Shown here: piece after piece, positions 7,356 to 12,734 of the stretch
How the letters are laid out: each line of letters begins with the position of its first letter
Numbering within the stretch: the stretch's first letter is position 1
Source: CBIHON01 sp966211965
GTDB lineage: Bacteria > Pseudomonadota > Gammaproteobacteria > Burkholderiales > Burkholderiaceae_D
DNA: 24,589 nucleotides
Direction: 5' to 3'
NCBI GenBank assembly: GCA_966211965.1
Contig: CBIHON010000058.1
Location: 1 to 24,589 of the forward strand
Made by a program: the position numbers and the translations under genes
The notes under the pieces: generated by a model
The model's database searches: none
The model's input: the letters and a program-made list of their open reading frames with translations, nothing else
Told to the model about the DNA's origin: nothing

Positions 7356-7504
7356 AATTTTTCTTTTTTATACTTTCGGAGGTTGCAGTTAAGGGTTGCT
7401 CGCTTCCTGGTTGTGTTTGAATAAAAATTTCTCAATACTGCCGGAACAATGCGTATTCAAGTTGATACAAAATTATTGTTTAATTAAAAATATTGTTTCT
7501 TGGG

Positions 7505-7510
7505 TATAAT
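7505..7510 (+). promoter_or_regulatory. Possible -10 element (TATAAT) for the beta-helix gene
   Basis: A perfect TATAAT lies 124 bases before the proposed ATG, in an A+T-rich stretch. No good -35 is found at 16-18 bases; TTGTTT at 7476-7481 is 23 bases away. The call therefore rests on the -10 alone. The rest of 7356-7633 shows no other gene. Confidence 0.35.
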
Positions 7511-7633
7511 TTCTCCGTCGCACTGACAAGTATTTGGCTTCCAACACTAATCCGGAAAGGAATTCGCAGGAAGCAGTGCGGCGACTTTGTCCATCACTCC
7601 GGGCCCTATACCCGCCTCATAGAAAGAAACCTC

Positions 7634-8584
7634 ATGCAGTCTCTTCGTCTCATCAGCCTTGCGATTATCGGCGCAGTCTTGCCTTTCTCTTGCGCTCAAG
7701 GAGAAACCATCAATTGCAAGCCCATCTCTATCCTGCCGGCCACCATTACCGTTCCCGGCACATATTGCCTTACCGGTAACCTGTCCGTCGGCGCCAGCTC
7801 CACCGGCAGTGCGATCGCAATCAACACCAATAATGTAACGCTTGATCTGAACGGTTATACAATCGCCCGGCAAGCCGTCAATGGGTCGGCGGGCGGCGGC
7901 ATCCTCGCCTATAATCAAAAGAACATTACCGTCAGGAACGGCCGTCTCAACGGCTTCGGGACAGCGGTTGTGCTGATGGATACCTCGAGCGACAAGAGCG
8001 GCTCCGGTGGCCATCTGGTCGAAGACCTGCGGATAGACAACAGTATTGCAAGAGGCATTGAAGTATCCGGCACCGCGAATGTCATCCGCAACAACAGGAT
8101 CGCCGATACCGGCGGTGCGCAATCCGATGACGGTGTCTTCGCCATTACGGTGGGCGGCCCAGGTACGCGCGTGCTGAACAACGACATCATTGGCATGTCG
8201 TCCGCGACCTCCATCGCATGGCATTCCGCGATCTATGCCTACGGCGCACCAGGCAGCGTGATCGAGAACAATCGCATTTCCGGTTTGAAAGCGCCGGTCC
8301 CCTCTCAAGGGATTGCTTCCCTCTCCTACGGGATCTTTGTAGGCGACTCCAACGGAAGTTCGATCCGCAACAATTCCATTGGCAACGAGGCGGTAAGTAC
8401 AAATTCCCAAGGAATTTACCTGACCCGCAGCACAAATCTGAGCGTGCGCGACAACAGCGTCAGCAATATGGCGAACGGCATCAATTTCAACTCCGGCGCC
8501 ACCGGCATCTACATGCTCAATACGGTGATCGGCGCCACTACGCCTTACAACGGCGGCACGCCTGGGATAGCTAACGCTCAATAA
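7634..8584 (+). CDS. Secreted right-handed parallel beta-helix protein
   Basis: A 316-residue protein starting MQSLRLISLAIIGAVLPFSC, a clear signal peptide with likely cleavage after AQG. The mature part contains many short repeats of the N-x-I/V-x-x-N type (NNVTLDLNGYTI, KNITVRNGRL, ANVIRNNRI, SVIENNRISG, SSIRNNSIG, LSVRDNSVSNM), typical of pectate-lyase-like beta-helices with asparagine ladders. No catalytic residues can be assigned, so it may bind or cleave a polysaccharide, or be structural. I prefer the ATG at 7634 because the signal peptide begins there; the longer frame to 7493 adds unrelated sequence. It is the only plus-strand gene inside the minus-strand RNA-repair train and has its own terminator, so it looks like an insertion into the locus. 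Confidence 0.82.
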   Translation: MQSLRLISLAIIGAVLPFSCAQGETINCKPISILPATITVPGTYCLTGNLSVGASSTGSAIAINTNNVTLDLNGYTIARQAVNGSAGGGILAYNQKNITVRNGRLNGFGTAVVLMDTSSDKSGSGGHLVEDLRIDNSIARGIEVSGTANVIRNNRIADTGGAQSDDGVFAITVGGPGTRVLNNDIIGMSSATSIAWHSAIYAYGAPGSVIENNRISGLKAPVPSQGIASLSYGIFVGDSNGSSIRNNSIGNEAVSTNSQGIYLTRSTNLSVRDNSVSNMANGINFNSGATGIYMLNTVIGATTPYNGGTPGIANAQ

Positions 8585-8632
8585 GCGAAGCGGCCGAGCA
8601 TGGCCGTTTGCCGATCGCAAATCGAAATGCGC

Positions 8633-8663
8633 CGCTTCCACGAATCCGTGGAAGCGTTTTTTT
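8633..8663 (+). terminator. Rho-independent terminator of the beta-helix gene
   Basis: A perfect 10-bp stem (CGCTTCCACG / CGTGGAAGCG) with loop AATC is followed by seven T. It lies 49 bases after the stop codon. On the minus strand the same hairpin lacks a T-run, so it should stop only plus-strand transcripts and leave read-through from rtcB2 toward rtcA possible. Confidence 0.92.
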
Positions 8664-8678
8664 GCCAAACACCTCCTA

Positions 8679-9914
8679 TTACCCCTTCACGCAAACCACC
8701 TGTTTCAAGGTATGCACCACTTCCACTAGCGCATTCTGCGCGTTCATCACCGCATCGATATCCTTGTACGCCATCGGAATCTCATCGATCACGTTGGCAT
8801 CCTTGCGGCATTCCACGCCCTCGGTCGCCTTGATCTGATCGTCAATCGAGAAGCGTTTCTTGGCTTCGGTACGGCTCATGGTTCGGCCGGCGCCGTGGCT
8901 GCAGCTATGGAAGCTTTCCGCATTTCCTTTTCCACGGACGATAAAGCTCTTCGCGCCCATCGATCCCGGAATGATTCCGAGCTCGTCTTCGCGTGCCGAT
9001 ACCGCACCCTTGCGGGTTACCAGCACGTCCTTACCGAAGTGATGTTCCTTCTGCACATAGTTGTGGTGGCAGTTCACCGCTTCTACATGCGTCTCGAACG
9101 GCTTGGTGATTACGGTACGCACCGCGGCAATCAGGTTCTGCATCATCACTTCACGATTCATGCGCGCGAATTTCTGCGCCCAGCTTACGGCTTCCACGTA
9201 ATCGTCGTAATGCTGCGTACCTTCCGGCAAATACGCCAAGTCCTGGTCCGGCAAGTTGATGAAATGCGTACGCATATCCTTCTTCGCCAGTTCGATGAAG
9301 TGGGTTCCGATCGCATTTCCCACGCCGCGTGAACCGGAATGCAACATGAACCACACGAAGTTCGATTCATCGAGACATACTTCGATGAAGTGGTTGCCTG
9401 AACCGAGCGTTCCCAGGTGACGATAGTTGTTGGTGTTCTTCAATTTCGGCGTCTTCAAGCACACCTGATCGAACTCATCCTTCAACTGCATCCATGCCGC
9501 ATCGACTACGGACGGCGGATTTTCCCAGGAACCCTCATCGCGCCCCTTGAAACCGCGTGTCTTCGGCGACATTCCGTGCGGAATGGCTTTCTCGATCGCG
9601 CTGCGCAAAGGCGCAAGGTTATCCGGCAGGTCGTTCGCGTTCAACGTGGTCTTTGCGGCCATCATTCCACAACCGATATCGACACCGACCGCAGCGGGAA
9701 TCACCGCACCAAGGGTCGGGATTACGCTGCCGATGGTCGAACCCTTACCGAGATGCACGTCCGGCATCACGGCGATATGTTTGTAGATGAACGGCAGCTT
9801 GGCTGTGTTGGTGAGTTGGCGTTTGGCGGCATCTTCCACCGGCACGCCCTTGGTCCACATCTTGATATGGCTTCCGCCTTCAACGTTCAGTACATCGTAG
9901 TCTTCGTGTTTCAT
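8679..9914 (-). CDS. rtcB: RtcB RNA ligase, E. coli type (RtcB2)
   Basis: A 411-residue RtcB that closely follows the E. coli enzyme in motif wording (IKMWTKGVPVE, FIYKHIAVMPDVHLGKGSTI, LGSGNHFIEVCLDES, NCHHNYVQKEHHFG, AYKDIDAVMNAQNALVEV). The metal-binding cysteine is C82 in VDIGCGMM, and the guanylylation region CSHGAGRTMSR is intact. It seals 2',3'-cyclic phosphate or 3'-phosphate ends to 5'-OH ends. I chose the ATG at 9914 because GAAGAAGAG stands correctly before it; a further 12 residues are open upstream but start from a poorer context. It is the first protein gene after Y-RNA-like units D and E, starting 28 bases from unit E. Confidence 0.96.
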   Translation of the reverse strand: MKHEDYDVLNVEGGSHIKMWTKGVPVEDAAKRQLTNTAKLPFIYKHIAVMPDVHLGKGSTIGSVIPTLGAVIPAAVGVDIGCGMMAAKTTLNANDLPDNLAPLRSAIEKAIPHGMSPKTRGFKGRDEGSWENPPSVVDAAWMQLKDEFDQVCLKTPKLKNTNNYRHLGTLGSGNHFIEVCLDESNFVWFMLHSGSRGVGNAIGTHFIELAKKDMRTHFINLPDQDLAYLPEGTQHYDDYVEAVSWAQKFARMNREVMMQNLIAAVRTVITKPFETHVEAVNCHHNYVQKEHHFGKDVLVTRKGAVSAREDELGIIPGSMGAKSFIVRGKGNAESFHSCSHGAGRTMSRTEAKKRFSIDDQIKATEGVECRKDANVIDEIPMAYKDIDAVMNAQNALVEVVHTLKQVVCVKG

Positions 9915-9942
9915 GTTGTTCTCTTCTTCAATAGATATAGGT

Positions 9943-10062
9943 GATGACAAGGAATGATGAAATGTTTTACTGAGCTATTGGCCGAAGCCAACCCGGATTC
10001 GGACCGGGGACCTCCGAAGCGGGCTCCGGCGCTCTATCCATGTAATTCCATCGGCATTCATC
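9943..10062 (-). ncRNA. Y-RNA-like unit E: permuted tRNA opened in the D-loop
   Basis: Minus-strand order: lower stem GATGA (paired with TCATC), ATGCC internal loop (opposite ATTCCTTG), upper stem GATGGAAT (with ATTTCATC), TTACAT, then a tRNA body in permuted order. The 3' half of the D arm (GGATAGAGC) comes first, then an anticodon-position hairpin (CCGGAG-CCCG-CTTCGG), a T arm (CCCGG-TCCGAAT-CCGGG), a 5-bp acceptor stem sealed by a UUCG tetraloop (TTGGC-TTCG-GCCAA), TA, and the 5' half of the D arm (GCTCAGT). The two D halves (GCTC and GAGC) pair across the junction with the Ro-type stem. There is no free acceptor end, so it cannot be aminoacylated as a normal tRNA. It is an evident member of the bacterial Y RNA (YrlA-like) class by context with Ro. 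Confidence 0.85.
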
Positions 10063-10073
10063 CGAAATACAGC

Positions 10074-10214
10074 GGCGACAAAATTGATGAAACGGTGCGC
10101 AGTTTCCTGCGCGGTGCTCTGGCCACTGAGCTACGGTGACGCTGATTTGCCACCGGTGGGATTCGAACCCACGACCACCTCGTCTTTAGCGATGTAGTTT
10201 CATCGGCATTCGCC
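10074..10214 (-). ncRNA. Y-RNA-like unit D: T, acceptor, D and extra anticodon-position arm
   Basis: The Ro-type stem is GGCGA/TCGCC, internal loop ATGCC/AATTTTG, and a perfect 8-bp GATGAAAC/GTTTCATC, followed by the conserved TACAT. The apex holds a perfect T arm (GTGGG-TTCGAAT-CCCAC) and a 7-bp acceptor stem with one G-T pair (CGGTGGC/GTCACCG) closed by an 8-base loop. Then come TA, a D arm (GCTC-AGTGGCCA-GAGC), A, and a strong hairpin GCGCAG-GAAA-CTGCGC where an anticodon arm would be. It is the longest unit (141 nt). It starts 22 bases after the zinc-ribbon gene and ends 11 bases before unit E. Confidence 0.85.
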
Positions 10215-10236
10215 TAAAAACTTTTGCAGTTATTGC

Positions 10237-10605
10237 TTATGCTTTTCTTTCAAGTCCTTCCAGGTGCACTCGCCTGGCTTCCGCTTTTCGCGTCTGTTCC
10301 TTCTTGCGGCAAGGGCGGCACCGTACTGCAACGCTATTGATGTTTCCTTTTGCAATCTCATACCACCATTTCTGCTGCTTGGCTGTCCATATTTGGGCTG
10401 CGCCGCAATCGCGGCATACGAAGGGGCGGTCAATGTAAAACAAAGGAAACGGATCGTATGTCGTGTTATGCCCGAGTTGACCACGGCTTGCCAGGACTGC
10501 GCCGGGCGGTAATGGCAAGGCAAATACATCCACATTCTCTTGTTGCCTGAGTCGCTCACGGCGTTTGGCCATGATCTCGATCCGGCGTTGTTTTCCACTT
10601 TTCAT
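10237..10605 (-). CDS. Small zinc-ribbon protein embedded among the Y-RNA units
   Basis: A 122-residue basic protein. The N-terminus is Arg/Lys-rich (MKSGKQRRIEIMAKRRERLRQQ), and the middle has a treble-clef-like or zinc-ribbon core CRDCGAAQIWTAKQQKWWYE ... VRCRPCRKK, with two CxxC pairs about 30 residues apart. That spacing and the aromatic KWWYE stretch resemble the 'probable zinc-ribbon' family (zf-trcl type). I chose the ATG at 10605 (AGGGG six bases upstream); an ATG at 10620 is also open, but AAGGAAG abuts it with no spacing. Lying between unit C and unit D, it is likely to be co-transcribed with them. A role as an RNA-binding partner of the Y RNAs or Ro is inferred only from position, charge and the zinc ribbon. 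Confidence 0.78.
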   Translation of the reverse strand: MKSGKQRRIEIMAKRRERLRQQENVDVFALPLPPGAVLASRGQLGHNTTYDPFPLFYIDRPFVCRDCGAAQIWTAKQQKWWYEIAKGNINSVAVRCRPCRKKEQTRKAEARRVHLEGLERKA

Positions 10606-10640
10606 AATACGCCCCTGCATCTTCCTTGATTAAAAACTGC

Positions 10641-10745
10641 GGCGACAACATTGAAAGAAACATTGCTCTACCAACTGAGCTACGCTTGCTTGCGCAAGCG
10701 CCTGGAGTCGAACCGGGGCCAGATGTAGTTCTTTCGGCATTCACC
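10641..10745 (-). ncRNA. Y-RNA-like unit C: T arm, GCAA-closed acceptor and intact D arm
   Basis: The Ro-type stem is GGTGA/TCGCC, internal loop ATGCC/AATGTTG, GAAAGAA/TTCTTTC, a CT bulge, then ACAT/ATGT. The apex reads as a tRNA core in permuted order: T arm (CCCGG-TTCGACT-CCAGG, one C-A mismatch), a perfect 7-bp acceptor stem sealed by a GCAA tetraloop (CGCTTGC-GCAA-GCAAGCG), TA at the tRNA 8-9 positions, and D arm GCTC-AGTTGGTA-GAGC. The Ro-type stem replaces the anticodon arm. This is the unit most like the tRNA-mimicking YrlA architecture. It is followed by GCAGTTTTTA, possibly a weak 3' end signal. Confidence 0.87.
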
Positions 10746-10757
10746 TGAAACTCAAAT

Positions 10758-10854
10758 CCCGACAAGGCTGGACAAGACATTCTGCCAAACTTCTTCGGTC
10801 CGGCAGGCTGGAATCGAACCAGCTGAACCCGATGTAGTCTTGCCCGCATTCGGG
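10758..10854 (-). ncRNA. Y-RNA-like unit B: T-arm/acceptor minihelix on a Ro-type stem
   Basis: The Ro-type stem is CCCGA/TCGGG, internal loop ATGC/AGCCTTG, GGGCAAG/CTTGTCC, an ACT bulge and ACAT/ATGT. The apex has a perfect T arm (GCTGG-TTCGATT-CCAGC) followed by a 9-bp acceptor-like hairpin with two G-T pairs (CTGCCGGAC-CGAAGAA-GTTTGGCAG). There is no D arm inside the unit. T arm plus acceptor is the half of tRNA recognised by several tRNA-modifying and maturation enzymes. Confidence 0.78.
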
Positions 10855-10875
10855 GCACAACGCAATTGAGCGACG

Positions 10876-10936
10876 GTATGACAAGGTGTGGATGTGACGA
10901 TACATTTTGGCAGTGTAGTCACATCTGCATTCATGC
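10876..10936 (-). ncRNA. Y-RNA-like unit A: Ro-type stem with a plain loop
   Basis: The conserved elements are all here: GCATGA-ATGC at the 5' side, an 8-bp GATGTGAC/GTCACATC helix, TACA, and CACACCTTG-TCAT at the 3' side. The apex is only a 9-base loop (CTGCCAAAA) closed by TACA/TGTA, so the tRNA-like domain is absent. It is the first unit after the Ro gene, about 50 bases from its stop. Confidence 0.65.
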
Positions 10937-10988
10937 CACGCTCAAAACCTGTACTCCCTACGCTGATCAGCCAGCTCATGCTGTTCTC

Positions 10989-12542
10989 CTAAATATCGAT
11001 AGCCTGAATTTCACCAACCCAGTGTTGCGCATCCAGGGCGCCGGCGGCAAAAGCCGCAATGATCTTGAATACATCGTCCGAGAAGCCGCCGATATTCAGC
11101 ACATCTTCCTGTTCCGTCGCTTGCGTCGTGCCGTAAGGCGCGATGTCGATGCACACCAGCTTGGCATGCGGATTGCGCTGCTTGAACACAGCCCATTCCT
11201 GCATGGTCGCCGTAGCACCGCGGCGGGTTGCATCCACCCACGACTCGTTATCCGATACAAACACCACCAGATCGGCATGCGCTTTTTGCTTGTTCAATCG
11301 TGCCAGCGGCGCGCTGCAATTGGTGCCGCCGCCACCGATGGATGCCAGCTTCTGCGCATTCGTCATCACGCTGTCGCGCGGGTTCAAATCACAGCGCACG
11401 ACGTCGTTCTCAAACGGCAGTACCGAAGTGTCCGCATTCTTGCGCAACATCGCTGCCGCTACTAAGGCTGCGATATCGATGCAACGAACCGTCGATGTCG
11501 CCGAGCCGCGATACCCCGTGGCAGGAGAAGACATCGAACCCGATACGTCAGGACACACCACCACTTTTCCGGCGACCTCGGGCACATTGCTCAACGCAAT
11601 TTCCATCGCGTCCTGCAATGCATCCCGAATTGCTGCCGGCACTTCATCCGAGGAAGCCTTATACGCCGCCATCAACTGGTATGGAAACACTTTTGCTTTC
11701 GCAATTGCCGCCGCATCGCGCAGCTTTGCGGCAATTGCTTCAGTCATGCCCGGCAATTGGTATACGCCATGGCGTGCAAAGGTATTCAGGTTCATGCGAA
11801 CCATTTGCCATCCGCTTTGGCAGGCAATCTGCGCCCATGCGGCATCCGTCAATTCCAGCGCTGTCAGCATTTGGAACGGCACGTCCGGTAGGGCTTGCGC
11901 ACGGTCCTGCTTGTACGACTCGAAAGCTTGCGCTATCGGCGGCAAGGCTTGCGCGTTGTAAGGTTTGCCGATCAACCAGGCGAAGAATGCTTCGCGCCAT
12001 GCTTCAACGGGCTTGGGGTGAACCATCTTCACTACATCGGCCAGCGATGGAGCGGCCCCCACAGCGGCTGACAGCAAATCTTTTTCGGACGCCGTGTTCA
12101 ACCATGCCTGCACCAGCTTCTTTGGGCGGGTTCCCAGCGATTTGCGTCCCGTTGCGCCGGAGCGCAGGATTTGTACAAAGTTGCGCAACATCTTGCCGTT
12201 GTTGATTACGCGCTTGAAGGTGCGCGGCAGCTCGGGTGCGGTTTGCGCCGCCAATACTGCGGTCAAGAGCGCCGGCATGTCCTTCATGTAGCCGCGCTCG
12301 CGGCAATACACTGCAGTTTGCGCGATGAACAGCGGGTCGACCTTTTTGCATAACTTCAAAACCGTTTCCAATTGCGCTTCGGCGCCGGCGTAGTAAGTCG
12401 CGTTCAAGCAACCCGTGGCGGCGTATTGTGCCAGCCGATGTTGCGGTGACAGCTTGTAGGCGGGAGCGCCTTCGCAATTCATGCTGTTCGTATTCGGCAG
12501 TAATTTGCCTTTTATGCTTTGGAACAATTGGGTGTTGGCCAT
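10989..12542 (-). CDS. rsr: Ro60 orthologue Rsr (TROVE domain + vWA)
   Basis: A 517-residue TROVE-domain protein. The N-terminal about 320 residues form the HEAT-like alpha-helical ring that in Ro binds single-stranded 3' ends of misfolded RNA in its cavity and Y RNA on its outer surface. The C-terminus is a vWA domain with MIDAS motif DVSGS (residues 332-336) and the later GGGGTNCSAPL and VFVSDNESWV segments. In bacteria Rsr with Y RNA guides exonucleases such as PNPase and supports rRNA maturation and stress survival. It is the first gene after the sigma54 promoter (start 38 bases downstream of the -12 element, ribosome site AGAGGA). It is followed at once by five Y-RNA-like units, the arrangement expected for an Rsr-Y RNA system. 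Confidence 0.95.
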   Translation of the reverse strand: MANTQLFQSIKGKLLPNTNSMNCEGAPAYKLSPQHRLAQYAATGCLNATYYAGAEAQLETVLKLCKKVDPLFIAQTAVYCRERGYMKDMPALLTAVLAAQTAPELPRTFKRVINNGKMLRNFVQILRSGATGRKSLGTRPKKLVQAWLNTASEKDLLSAAVGAAPSLADVVKMVHPKPVEAWREAFFAWLIGKPYNAQALPPIAQAFESYKQDRAQALPDVPFQMLTALELTDAAWAQIACQSGWQMVRMNLNTFARHGVYQLPGMTEAIAAKLRDAAAIAKAKVFPYQLMAAYKASSDEVPAAIRDALQDAMEIALSNVPEVAGKVVVCPDVSGSMSSPATGYRGSATSTVRCIDIAALVAAAMLRKNADTSVLPFENDVVRCDLNPRDSVMTNAQKLASIGGGGTNCSAPLARLNKQKAHADLVVFVSDNESWVDATRRGATATMQEWAVFKQRNPHAKLVCIDIAPYGTTQATEQEDVLNIGGFSDDVFKIIAAFAAGALDAQHWVGEIQAIDI

Positions 12543-12579
12543 TTTTATTTCCTCTTTTATTTTGTTATGGCTCTTCTAT

Positions 12580-12595
12580 TGCAATGGCTGTGCCA
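12580..12595 (-). promoter_or_regulatory. Sigma54 (-24/-12) promoter of the rsr-Y RNA-rtc train
   Basis: Read on the minus strand the sequence is TGGCAC-AGCCA-TTGCA, matching the sigma54 consensus TGGCAC-N5-TTGCA at every fixed position. It lies 38 bases before the rsr start. The divergent neighbour is RtcR, a sigma54 activator. The 139 bases between this promoter and rtcR are A+T-rich. They contain the near direct repeat AATTGATTTTTAAATTGATTTA, but I cannot identify the RtcR binding site with confidence. Confidence 0.95.
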
Positions 12596-12734
12596 GCCTA
12601 GTTAATTTTTTGGATGCGGAAATATAAGTAATTGATTTTTAAATTGATTTATGAAATTTGAGGCGATTAGGGTGAAATTGGTTTCTTCATCGTATTCGTG
12701 ATAAATTATATTTTTAGATAAAAATTTATAAAAA

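Noticed and set aside
7547..8668. Long minus-strand open frame (373 codons) opposite the beta-helix gene.
   Set aside because: The plus-strand product has a signal peptide and repeats and a matching terminator; the minus-strand product has neither, and its start overlaps the terminator hairpin.
9954..10139. Plus-strand open frame across the Y-RNA units D and E.
   Set aside because: It is antisense to the RNA units, has no ribosome site and shows no protein family features.
9943..10936. Ordinary tRNA genes (canonical T arms GTGGG-TTCGAAT-CCCAC and D arms are present).
   Set aside because: The arms occur in rotated order, acceptor strands are joined by tetraloops or short loops, there are no free acceptor ends or CCA, and no usable anticodon loop. 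They cannot be normal tRNAs.
9943..10936. CRISPR array, considered because of recurring GATGTAGT...CGGCATTC segments at intervals.
   Set aside because: The repeats are diverged, spacing varies from about 70 to 530 bases, a protein gene lies among them, and each folds with its neighbouring sequence.
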